Positions 1-6,664 of a stretch of 10,097 nt of DNA are shown here, in pieces; position 1 is the stretch's first letter, and each line of letters begins with the position of its first letter. This stretch comes from Chloroflexota bacterium (GTDB lineage: Bacteria; Chloroflexota; Anaerolineae; B4-G1), in NCBI GenBank assembly GCA_011046405.1, contig DSAR01000129.1, positions 1 through 10,097 on the forward strand, read 5' to 3'. The position numbers and the translations under genes are program-made. The notes beneath the pieces were generated by a model, which saw nothing but the letters and a program-made list of their open reading frames with translations, was not told where the DNA came from and searched no databases.

Positions 1-104
1 ACCAACATACCAACCTACCAACATACCAATATACCAATATACCAACCTACCAACATACCAATATACCAACCTACCAACATACCAATATACCAACCTACCA
101 ACCT
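1..104. repeat. Octamer tandem repeat (ACCAAYMT)n abutting the smc start codon
   Basis: Thirteen uninterrupted 8-bp units fill the left edge of the window. Three variants occur: A = ACCAACAT, B = ACCAACCT, C = ACCAATAT, in the order A B A C C B A C B A C B B. The trio B-A-C recurs three times (units 2-4, 6-8, 9-11), so a 24-bp higher-order unit is superimposed. The + strand has no G in all 104 bases, so an RNA copy should be largely unstructured. The last unit ends at 104 and the smc ATG begins at 105, which leaves no purine-rich Shine-Dalgarno. The array touches the window edge and probably extends further left. It is not a CRISPR, since there are no spacers. Its effect on smc expression is unknown. 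Confidence 0.95.
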
Positions 105-3100
105 ATGAGACTAAAACATCTTTCACTCCAAGGCTACAAATCATTCGCCACCAAGACCGAGTTCGAGTTCCCCACCGGGATCACGGCCGTCGTCGGCCCC
201 AATGGATCGGGCAAGAGCAACATCGCCGACGGCATCCGGTGGGTCCTGGGCGAGCAGAGCATACGCGCCCTACGCGGGAAGTCGACCGTCGACATGATCT
301 TCGCCGGCGGGCGCCGCCGCGCCCAGGCCGGCATGGCCGAGGTCTCGCTCACGCTGGATAACGCCGATGGCTGGCTGCCCATCGAGTTCACCGAGGTGAC
401 CATCACCCGGCGGGCGTATCGTTCCGGTGAGAACGAGTACATCCTCAACGGGTCCCGGGTGCGGTTACGCGACATCACTGCTTTGTTGGGCGAGAGCGGG
501 CTGGGGCGTCACGCCTACACCGTCATCGGGCAGGGCCTGGTGGACGCGGCGCTGGCACTGCGGGCCCAGGAGCGACGGACGCTGTTCGAGGACGCCGCCG
601 GGATCAGCCACTACCGCTCGCAGCGGGAGGACGCCGTCGCACGCATGGAGGAGACCCAACACAACCTGGCGCGCGTTTACGACATCGTCAGCGAGGTCAA
701 ACCCCGTCTGGAACGGCTCCAGCGGGATTCCGTGCAGGTGGAGGAGCACCGGCGCGTCAGCGCACACCTGGAGCGATTACAGCGCACGTGGTACGGCTAC
801 CACTGGGGCGAGGGACAGGCGTCCCTGGGACGTGCGCTGCGGGTGGTGGACGCGCTGGAGCAGAGCCTGGTCGAGCGGCGGCAAGAGGCGACCCGCTTGG
901 ACGAGCAGTTGGCCGAACTGCGCGAACAGGAGGGCGAACTGCGGGCTAAACTGCGCGATTGGCACCGCGAGAGCGCCGACCTGCACGACGAGGTCAACGC
1001 GGCCCAGCGGGAGCTGGCGGTGGCCGAGGAGCGGGCCCGCCTGTCGAAGGTCCGCCGCGAGGAGTTGGAGGCCGAGTTCGAGCCGCTGGGCGAGCGACGC
1101 CAGGCCCAGGCGGAGACGGTCGAGCAGGCGCGAAACGAAGTCGAGCGCTTGGCGCAGGATCTGGCGGCCCGCAAGCAAGAACTGGCGGAGATGGAACGGG
1201 AGTGGGCGGTGGTGGAGGCGGAATCCCAGGCGCCCGCCCGCCGCCGGACCGAGGTCGAGCAGAAACTGCGCGCCTGCCGCTCGCGGGCGGAGCGCTTGAA
1301 CCAGGAACTCCTGGAAGCCCGCCAGGCAGTCTCTCAACTGGAGAGCGAGCGGGCCGTGGCCGAGGAACGGGCCCGCCAGGTGCAGGCCCGGCGTGAAGAG
1401 ACGTTGGCCGAGATCGTCCCCCTGGAAGCGCAGCGGGCGGAACAGGCGGCGCGGGTGCAGCAGGCGCGGGACCAGATGCAGGAGACGGTCCAGGTGCTGG
1501 AGACGCGCCAGGAACGCGCGGCCGAACTGGAGCGAGCGTGGGCGGCCAAACGGCGGGAGGCCCAGGCCCCCGATCCCCAGCGCGCCGAGATCGAGCAGAC
1601 GCTCGCCACCCACCGCGCCGCGGTAGAGCGGCTGGAGCAGGAGATTCTGGACCTGCGCGGCGAGGAGGCCCGCCTGCAGGGCGAGCAGAGGGCGCTCGAC
1701 CGCTTGATCGAGGAGGGCTCGATGTACGACGTCGGCGTCCGCGCGGTCCTGCAGGCCAAATTGGCGGGCGTCCTGGCGCCCCTGGCCTCCCTGATCCAGG
1801 TCCCGGCCGAGTGGGAGGGACCGTTGGAGGCAACGCTGGCCCGCGACCTCCAGGCCGTCGTCGTGGAACGGGCCGCCCTCGTGGCCGATGTGCGCCGTTT
1901 GCTGGAGCAGACCGGCGGGCGGCTGACGCTCCTGCCGTTGGACACCGTGCGGGCGGCCGCGCACACAGCGCCCTCGCTCCCGGCGGGCGCTGTGGGGGCG
2001 GCCGAGCGTGTCACGTGTGATCCCCACGTGCGGCCGGCGGTCGACGCGGTGCTGGGGAGCGTGGCCCTGTGTGACGACCTGGCGGCGGCGCAGGCGTTGC
2101 TCCCGGCGATGGGGCCCGGGGGACTGTGCGTCACCCGGGCGGGCGAGGCCCTGCGGGCCGACGGGGCGGTCTCCATCGGCCGCGTCGAGGTCGGCGGCGA
2201 GGGGCTCCTGGCCGACGAGCGGGCGCGCCGGGAGATCCCCCGGCAGTTGGACGCGGTGGCGCTCCAGGTCGTGGAAGCCAAACAGGCGCGGCAGGCGGCC
2301 GAGGAGGCGATTGCGGCGGCCCAGGCCCGATTGGCGGAACTGGACCGGGAAGCGGCCCGGCGCCGGGAAGCGATGGCCCAGGCCGAGCGGGAGGCGGTGG
2401 GACAGGCCGAGACGGCGGTCGCCGTGGCCCGGGAATCGTTGAGCAACCGGCAGTCCGCCCTGCAGCGAGAGATGTCGTTGCTCGAACAATTGGATGGCCA
2501 GATCGGCGCGCTCCGCCGGCAGGCCGACGAGTTATCGAAGGAACACGGGGCGATCCTGGCCCGATTACAGGCCCTGCGGGATGACGTCGATGCCGCTGGC
2601 GAGAAGGAGAGTGAGTCCGAATCGGGCCACGAAGAGTTGGCCGCGGAAGGGCCGCTATCGACCGAGTCATCCTCCCCGTTGGTCCAGGCGCGGGCCCGTT
2701 GCCGGGAGATCGAGGCCCAGCAGCAGGCCGAGGCCCGGCGCATCGCCGGTCTGGAGGAACGCTTGGAGGCCCTGGCCCAGCAGGCCGAGGCGGCGCGGGA
2801 GGAGGCATTACGCGTCGAGCGGGAGACGGTGGGCCAGACCCGGACCCAGGTCGCCGTGGCCGGGGAGACCCTGCGCAGCCAGCAGGCGACGCTGCGGCAG
2901 GAGGAGACCCAGTTGGCGCGCATCGAGACCCAGATCGAGGCCCGCCGCCAGCGGATCGAGGAGTTGGCGGACGAGCAGCGCCGGTTGGCCGCGCGCACGG
3001 AGGCGCTGCGCGCGGCGTCGACTCGGAAGGAGGCCCAGCTGCGCCAGGTGCACGAGCGTATCCGCCCGGCCGAGGAGGCGCTAAATCGCCTGAACGAGCG

Positions 3101-3989
3101 GCACGCAGCGCTGGAGGAGGAGGAGCGACGCATGCGGGACCGGGTGCGGGACATCGAGGCTCACCTGAATCGGGCGCAACTGGACGCTGAGCGGTGCCGG
3201 GACGAGTTGAAGATGCTCGAGCGCCAGATCGAGGAGGACCTGGGGCTGGTCGAGTTGGAACTGGCGGAGGACGTGACCGCCCAGACGCCGCTGCCGTTGA
3301 AACCCCTGGTCTCGGCGCTGCCCGTCGTCGAGGAACTGCCGGCGGGGCTGGAGGACGAGATCCAGCGCCTCAAGGCCCGCCTGCGCCGCCTGGGCTCGGT
3401 CAACCCCAACGCGCCCGAGGATTGCGCCGAGGTCCAGGAGCGGTACCGGTTCCTGACCGAGCAATCGGCCGATCTGGAGGCCGCCTCCGAAAAGCTGCAC
3501 CAGGCAGTGGCCGAACTGGACGAATTGATGATCGAGGCCTTCTGGGAGACCTTCGAGGCGGTGGCAGGGGAGTTCTCCCAGTTGTTCACGACCCTGTTCG
3601 ACGGCGGCGAGGCGCAGTTGGAACTCACCGAACCGGACGACCTGCTGAACACCGGGGTGGACATCGTCGCCCGCCCGCCGGGCAAGCGTCCGCAGCGATT
3701 GGCGCTGCTCTCTGGCGGGGAGCGCTCGTTGACGGCGGTGGCGCTGCTCTTCGCCATCCTGCGCGTCTGCCCGGCCCCGTTCTGCGTGCTCGACGAGGTG
3801 GACGCGATGCTGGACGAGGCCAACGTGGGCCGTTTCCGCAAGGTGTTGCAGGGCTTGGCGGAGAACACCCAGTTCGTCGTCATCACCCACACCCGGGGCA
3901 CCGTCGAGGTGGCCGACACGATCTACGGCGTCTCGATGGGATCGGACGCCGTCTCGCAGACCGTCTCGCTGCAGTTGGACGAAGTATGA
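105..3989 (+). CDS. smc: Chromosome segregation protein SMC
   Basis: ATPase subunit of the bacterial SMC-ScpAB condensin, which compacts and separates chromosomes. The 1294-residue product has the full SMC layout. The N-terminal head opens with MRLKHLSLQGYKSF, the family's usual start, and has Walker A GPNGSGKSN at 31-39 and a Q-loop Q51. The N-arm coiled coil runs about 165-535, the hinge about 540-695, and the C-arm about 700-1110. The C-terminal head has signature LSGGE (1202-1206) and Walker B VLDEVDA, with D1230 and catalytic E1231. The start is fixed by homology even though a repeat sits directly upstream and no Shine-Dalgarno is visible. At 1294 residues it is about 100 longer than B. 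subtilis SMC (1186). The extra length lies in the arms, which carry internal duplications and a Ser/Glu-rich insert (829-860). The gene upstream is outside the window; mobA follows after 63 bp on the same strand. Confidence 0.97.
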   Translation: MRLKHLSLQGYKSFATKTEFEFPTGITAVVGPNGSGKSNIADGIRWVLGEQSIRALRGKSTVDMIFAGGRRRAQAGMAEVSLTLDNADGWLPIEFTEVTITRRAYRSGENEYILNGSRVRLRDITALLGESGLGRHAYTVIGQGLVDAALALRAQERRTLFEDAAGISHYRSQREDAVARMEETQHNLARVYDIVSEVKPRLERLQRDSVQVEEHRRVSAHLERLQRTWYGYHWGEGQASLGRALRVVDALEQSLVERRQEATRLDEQLAELREQEGELRAKLRDWHRESADLHDEVNAAQRELAVAEERARLSKVRREELEAEFEPLGERRQAQAETVEQARNEVERLAQDLAARKQELAEMEREWAVVEAESQAPARRRTEVEQKLRACRSRAERLNQELLEARQAVSQLESERAVAEERARQVQARREETLAEIVPLEAQRAEQAARVQQARDQMQETVQVLETRQERAAELERAWAAKRREAQAPDPQRAEIEQTLATHRAAVERLEQEILDLRGEEARLQGEQRALDRLIEEGSMYDVGVRAVLQAKLAGVLAPLASLIQVPAEWEGPLEATLARDLQAVVVERAALVADVRRLLEQTGGRLTLLPLDTVRAAAHTAPSLPAGAVGAAERVTCDPHVRPAVDAVLGSVALCDDLAAAQALLPAMGPGGLCVTRAGEALRADGAVSIGRVEVGGEGLLADERARREIPRQLDAVALQVVEAKQARQAAEEAIAAAQARLAELDREAARRREAMAQAEREAVGQAETAVAVARESLSNRQSALQREMSLLEQLDGQIGALRRQADELSKEHGAILARLQALRDDVDAAGEKESESESGHEELAAEGPLSTESSSPLVQARARCREIEAQQQAEARRIAGLEERLEALAQQAEAAREEALRVERETVGQTRTQVAVAGETLRSQQATLRQEETQLARIETQIEARRQRIEELADEQRRLAARTEALRAASTRKEAQLRQVHERIRPAEEALNRLNERHAALEEEERRMRDRVRDIEAHLNRAQLDAERCRDELKMLERQIEEDLGLVELELAEDVTAQTPLPLKPLVSALPVVEELPAGLEDEIQRLKARLRRLGSVNPNAPEDCAEVQERYRFLTEQSADLEAASEKLHQAVAELDELMIEAFWETFEAVAGEFSQLFTTLFDGGEAQLELTEPDDLLNTGVDIVARPPGKRPQRLALLSGGERSLTAVALLFAILRVCPAPFCVLDEVDAMLDEANVGRFRKVLQGLAENTQFVVITHTRGTVEVADTIYGVSMGSDAVSQTVSLQLDEV
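1020..1691 (+). repeat. Internal duplication in the SMC N-arm (2 x 112 codons)
   Basis: Residues 306-417 and 418-529 of SMC align without gaps over 112 residues with about 50 identities by hand count. Shared landmarks at the same offsets are VAEERAR (306 and 418), RREE, PL, a tryptophan (W367 and W479), QAP (375-377 and 487-489) and ERL.QE. The first 21 bases of the copies (from 1020 and from 1356) differ at one position. The period of 112 residues is exactly 16 heptads, so the coiled-coil register is preserved. The lone Trp and the QAP motif make this more than generic Glu/Arg/Ala-rich similarity. Confidence 0.85.
2322..3011 (+). repeat. Internal duplication in the SMC C-arm with a Ser/Glu-rich insert between copies
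   Basis: SMC residues 740-825 and 884-969 align without gaps with about 35 of 86 identities by hand count. The best block is ERE(A/T)VGQ followed by VAVA, at 761 and 905, and DNA similarity is visible there (16 of 18 bases from 2385 and 2817). The offset is 144 residues. Between the copies lies a Ser/Glu/Gly-rich, non-heptad stretch at residues 829-860 (bases 2589-2684). Removing those 32 residues gives a period of 112, the same as in the N-arm. The exact insert borders are a judgement. Confidence 0.75.
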
Positions 3990-4017
3990 AATGGCTGCAC
4001 TGAAATAAGCCCAGATT

Positions 4018-4050
4018 TCGCCACAGAGACACAGAGAGCACAAGGAAATC
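4018..4050 (+). repeat. CACAGAGA-type short intergenic repeat
   Basis: After TTCGC, two perfect tandem octamers CACAGAGA (4022-4029 and 4030-4037) are followed by a decayed third unit CACAAGGA (4039-4046). The segment fills most of the gap between smc and mobA and resembles a dispersed 'gccacagagacacagag' repeat that I recognise from other environmental bacterial genomes; copy number here cannot be checked. The third unit contains the AAGGA that serves as the ribosome-binding site of mobA. Confidence 0.6.
4042..4046 (+). promoter_or_regulatory. Ribosome binding site of mobA (AAGGA)
   Basis: AAGGA lies 6 bases before the ATG at 4053 and supports that start. It lies within the last degenerate unit of the CACAGAGA repeat. 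Confidence 0.7.
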
Positions 4051-4052
4051 TT

Positions 4053-4697
4053 ATGGTCGCAACGACCGGCCTGGTGTTAGCCAGTGGATTCAGTCGCAGG
4101 ATGGGGCGCAACAAGGCGTTCTTAGCCCTGGGCGAACGCCCATTGATCGAGATCGTGATCGAGCGATTGGAACAGGTTTGCGCCGAGGTGTTGATCGTGG
4201 CGAACGACGCGAACGGCGCCGCGGCCTACACCGGGCTGGGCTTGGCAGTCGTGACCGATCGCTTCCCGGGCGTGGGCGTCCTTGGGGGCTTGCACGCTGG
4301 TCTGACAGCCGCATCTCACGATCTGACGTTGGCAGTCGGATGCGATATGCCCTTCTTGCAGCCTGACCTATTGCAGGCGTTCGCTGGGTGGGCGGTGGGT
4401 TTCGACGCGGTGGTGTTGCGCCACAGTGCGCCCGATCCACAGACTGGGCGAAAGGAAGCGCGGATATTTGTCGAGCCCCTCCACGCCGCCTACCGGCGCT
4501 CGTGCCTCCCGGCGCTGGAGACGGCGATTCAAGCCGGAAAGCGGCGGATCATCTCCTTCTTCCCCGACGGTCACGTGCGCTACGTGACGCTGGGCGACAT
4601 CGCCCCCTTCGACCCCAATCTGCGTTCCTTTCGCAACGTGAACACGCCGGAAGAATGGCGTGCAGCCCGCGCCCAATGGAAGGCCAAGTCCAGATAG
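4053..4697 (+). CDS. mobA: Molybdenum cofactor guanylyltransferase MobA
   Basis: Transfers GMP from GTP to Mo-molybdopterin, giving the bis-MGD cofactor used by enzymes of the DMSO-reductase family; cytoplasmic. The 214-residue product has the family's Rossmann-like nucleotidyltransferase layout: N-terminal nucleotide loop LASGFSRRMGRNK (9-21), DRFPGVGVLGGL (69-80), metal-binding GCDMPF (96-101, D98), EPLHAAYRRS (141-150) and the C-terminal NVNTPEEW (195-202). Length is normal for the family. The loop reads LASG where MobA proteins usually have LAGG, and GVLGGL where GPLAGL is usual. MocA-like cytidylyltransferases share the N-terminal loop style, so that is the main alternative, but the C-terminal NxNTPE motif favours MobA. 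No other molybdenum cofactor gene is in view. The gene converges on the sensor kinase across a 99-bp gap. Confidence 0.88.
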   Translation: MVATTGLVLASGFSRRMGRNKAFLALGERPLIEIVIERLEQVCAEVLIVANDANGAAAYTGLGLAVVTDRFPGVGVLGGLHAGLTAASHDLTLAVGCDMPFLQPDLLQAFAGWAVGFDAVVLRHSAPDPQTGRKEARIFVEPLHAAYRRSCLPALETAIQAGKRRIISFFPDGHVRYVTLGDIAPFDPNLRSFRNVNTPEEWRAARAQWKAKSR

Positions 4698-4703
4698 CAG
4701 GAA

Positions 4704-4735
4704 AGAAACCAGGTTTTCTCAAAAACCTGGTTTCT
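4704..4735. repeat. Perfect 14-bp stem hairpin between convergent genes
   Basis: Arms 4704-4717 (AGAAACCAGGTTTT) and 4722-4735 pair perfectly around a 4-base loop, CTCA. The hairpin starts 7 bases after the mobA stop and lies 61 bases beyond the stop of the convergent kinase, so it could end both transcripts. On the - strand the stem runs into TTCC. On the + strand the nearest T-run (T6, 4751-4756) is 15 bases away, so it is not a textbook intrinsic terminator in either direction. It resembles a dispersed 'aaaccaggttt...aaacctggttt' element I recognise from related genomes. Termination is an inference. Confidence 0.65.
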
Positions 4736-4796
4736 GACAGTCTTAACCCCTTTTTTCATAAGGTTAACCAATTTCCAGAAGATCCACATCATCCAG

Positions 4797-6383
4797 TCAC
4801 ACGTCGATACCCGCAACCGGCATGGCAAAGGCAAAGGTCGTGCCCTTCCCCAACTGACTCTCGACCCGGATCTGCCCACCGTGGAGCTCGACCAGGTTCT
4901 TGACGATACAAAGTCCCAAGCCAGTGCCCGGCTTTTCCAGCGCTTCGCTGTTGGAGGATCGAAAGAACTTGGTGAACAGCCTGGCTTGATCTTCCTTTGA
5001 AATGCCGATGCCGGTATCCGAAATGGCGCAACGGACGTAATCGTCCTGGAGCCAGGCCCGCACGCGGATGCGCCCGCCCTCAGGCGTGTACTTGTAGGCG
5101 TTGCTGAGTAGGTTGATCAAGATTTGCGTCAGCCGCGCCGGATCGGCATGAACCTGCGGCAAATCCTCCTGGATGTTGACCGTGAACTGCTGATCCCGCG
5201 CCTCAATCTGCCCCCGGGTCGCCTGGAGCGCGTCGTGCAGCGCATCCCGCAAATCGGTCGGCTGGCATTCAAGCCGCATATGGCCCGTCTCGATGCGTGA
5301 AATGTCCTGGAGATCGGAGACCAGAATCGCCATCCGCACAACGTTACCGCGAATCGTCTGGATGAACTGGGCTTGTTGGGGAGCCAACGGCCCACACGCC
5401 TCCTTCAGCAGCATATCGGTGTATCCCCGAATCGACGTCATCGGCGTGCGCAATTCGTGAGCCACCAACGAGACAAACTCCGATTTCGCCTGATCGGCCT
5501 GCTGCACTCCCTCGTACAGTCGCGCGTTCTCGATAGCGATAGCGGCATAATCAGCCAGGGCCATCAGGAGCTGGCGATCGTGCTTGGAAAAGGGTTGCCC
5601 ACTCACACAATTCCCCACACCCAGCACACCAACCGTCTTCTCGCCGATCTTGAGCGGCGCCGAGAGCATCGCCTGCGTATCGGTCGCCGCCCCCTTGCAG
5701 ATTGCCTGAATGGCCAACGCTTCTGGACTGCGATGTTTCGCCCGTTTCGCCGCGCCATTCACCCGTTGGCGATGCAATTTCGCGCTCAACTCACCGCTTT
5801 CCTCGTCCATCAGCATCAATGTCGCTTCCTCTGCCTCGATGACGCAGAAAATCGCGTCCAAGATTCGCTCCAGGAGTTGATCCTTCGACAACATCGACGT
5901 GACTGATTTTCCCACGTGATACAGAATATCCATCTCCTGGACGCGCTGACGCAGTTTTTGGTTGGCCAAGGCCAGGTGCTGGGTGAGCGCCTCCTTTTCT
6001 CGACGCAAGCGCACCTCAGTCAAAGCCCGGTCGATAGCGGAAAACATCTCGTCGGCGGTGAAGGGCTTGCTCATATAATCCTTCACCCCCTTGCGAAAGA
6101 ACTCCACCGCGATGGCCTCAGAACCGTGGGAGGTGATGAGTATGATAGGTACGTCGACACGCTGGGCACGAAGGGCGTCGATCACCTGAAATCCATCCAT
6201 GTGCGGCATCTCCAGATCACAGAAGATCAGATCTGGCGGATCGGCCAACACCATCTCCACCCCCTGGCTGCCATCGCTTGCCTGCAACAGGGTAAATCCC
6301 TCACGTCGAGACAGGGTATCGGCGATGAAATCCCGTATGTGACGGCTGTCGTCGATGACTAACACTCGCACGTTCGATTCCAT
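4797..6383 (-). CDS. Hybrid sensor histidine kinase with N-terminal receiver (REC-GAF-HisKA-HATPase)
   Basis: Two-component signalling protein of 528 residues with no signal peptide or membrane segment, so cytoplasmic. A receiver domain (about 4-122) has acidic D11/D12, phosphoacceptor D56 in FCDLEMP, T84 and K106 before P107. A linker helix (about 123-150) leads to a GAF domain (about 151-295) ending AIAIENARLYEG. HisKA has phosphoacceptor H309 in VAHELRTPMTS. The HATPase domain has an N-box with N424 and N428, DTGIGI (456-461), F-box FTKFF (470-474) and GTGLGL (486-491). All catalytic residues are present. The receiver probably takes phosphate from another kinase or tunes this one; ligand and targets are unknown. 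The start has GAGGG 4 bases upstream on the - strand. No separate response regulator lies nearby. It is divergent from the glucosidase gene. Confidence 0.95.
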   Translation of the reverse strand: MESNVRVLVIDDSRHIRDFIADTLSRREGFTLLQASDGSQGVEMVLADPPDLIFCDLEMPHMDGFQVIDALRAQRVDVPIILITSHGSEAIAVEFFRKGVKDYMSKPFTADEMFSAIDRALTEVRLRREKEALTQHLALANQKLRQRVQEMDILYHVGKSVTSMLSKDQLLERILDAIFCVIEAEEATLMLMDEESGELSAKLHRQRVNGAAKRAKHRSPEALAIQAICKGAATDTQAMLSAPLKIGEKTVGVLGVGNCVSGQPFSKHDRQLLMALADYAAIAIENARLYEGVQQADQAKSEFVSLVAHELRTPMTSIRGYTDMLLKEACGPLAPQQAQFIQTIRGNVVRMAILVSDLQDISRIETGHMRLECQPTDLRDALHDALQATRGQIEARDQQFTVNIQEDLPQVHADPARLTQILINLLSNAYKYTPEGGRIRVRAWLQDDYVRCAISDTGIGISKEDQARLFTKFFRSSNSEALEKPGTGLGLCIVKNLVELHGGQIRVESQLGKGTTFAFAMPVAGIDV

Positions 6384-6387
6384 ACAT

Positions 6388-6404
6388 CCCTCATCAATTG
6401 ATGA
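6388..6404 (-). promoter_or_regulatory. Ribosome binding site of the kinase gene overlapped by a 14-bp palindrome
   Basis: TCATCAATTGATGA (6391-6404) is a perfect 14-bp palindrome. On the - strand its last two bases form the start of GAGGG (6392-6388), the likely Shine-Dalgarno, 4 bases before the kinase ATG at 6383. It could be a protein-binding operator, or a weak hairpin (5-bp stem, AATT loop) beside the ribosome site. No clear -10/-35 pair for this gene was found in 6405-6480. Confidence 0.45.
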
Positions 6405-6543
6405 AAATTACCTCGACCAAGAAGACGTGACGCCCAATAACTGCACTTGACATGATAGCGTAATTTTGCTTCGAGTGCATTAAGAGAGCGTTACGATTGG
6501 ATAACGAGGGTAGAACGAACAGCGCTCGCCGCGGGGTTTTCGT

Positions 6544-6572
6544 TTGACAGCGCCGTGACACGTGGCTATAAT
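6544..6572 (+). promoter_or_regulatory. Consensus sigma-70-type promoter of the beta-glucosidase gene
   Basis: TTGACA at 6544-6549 and TATAAT at 6567-6572 are separated by exactly 17 bp, a full match to the housekeeping-sigma consensus. Transcription would start near 6579, giving an untranslated leader of roughly 85 bases before the ATG at 6665. A weak 18-bp inverted sequence, CGTTACGATTGGATAACG (6489-6506, 5-bp arms), and AGCGCT (6521-6526) lie upstream and could be regulator sites, but neither is convincing. Confidence 0.85.
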
Positions 6573-6586
6573 GACACTACAATACA

Positions 6587-6615
6587 CCATCTTCTCAACC
6601 CGTAAATGAAGATGG
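6587..6615 (+). other. Hairpin near the 5' end of the beta-glucosidase leader
   Basis: CCATCTTC (6587-6594) and GAAGATGG (6608-6615) are perfect 8-bp complements around a 13-base loop. They begin about 8 bases after the predicted transcription start. A 5'-proximal stem of this kind can protect mRNA from decay or affect translation; either role is inference. There is no downstream T-run, so it is not an attenuator terminator. Confidence 0.5.
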
Positions 6616-6650
6616 ATCCCCCAGTCTAGTGAGCGCCACTTAACACAAGA

Positions 6651-6656
6651 GAGGAG
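6651..6656 (+). promoter_or_regulatory. Ribosome binding site of the beta-glucosidase gene
   Basis: GAGGAG lies 8 bases before the ATG at 6665, a strong Shine-Dalgarno at normal spacing that confirms the start. Confidence 0.8.
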
Positions 6657-6664
6657 AAACATCT

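Noticed and set aside
1..104. CRISPR array
   Set aside because: The units are contiguous octamers with no spacers.
777..3154. Long antisense frames inside smc (570 residues at 777-2489 and 606 residues at 1334-3154)
   Set aside because: They are shadows of a GC-rich, highly biased coding strand. Their compositions are low-complexity Arg/Ser/Leu-rich, and the + strand is a full, recognisable SMC.
5373..6362. + strand frames of 177 and 148 residues opposite the sensor kinase
   Set aside because: The - strand encodes a complete kinase with all motifs; these are antisense shadows.
6447..6475. Second TTGACA in the divergent gap as a promoter
   Set aside because: At 17-bp spacing the -10 position reads TTCGAG, a poor match; the 6544-6572 pair is far better.
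6480..6662. 60-residue - strand frame in the divergent gap
   Set aside because: It overlaps the glucosidase promoter and leader, has no ribosome site and an unlikely composition.
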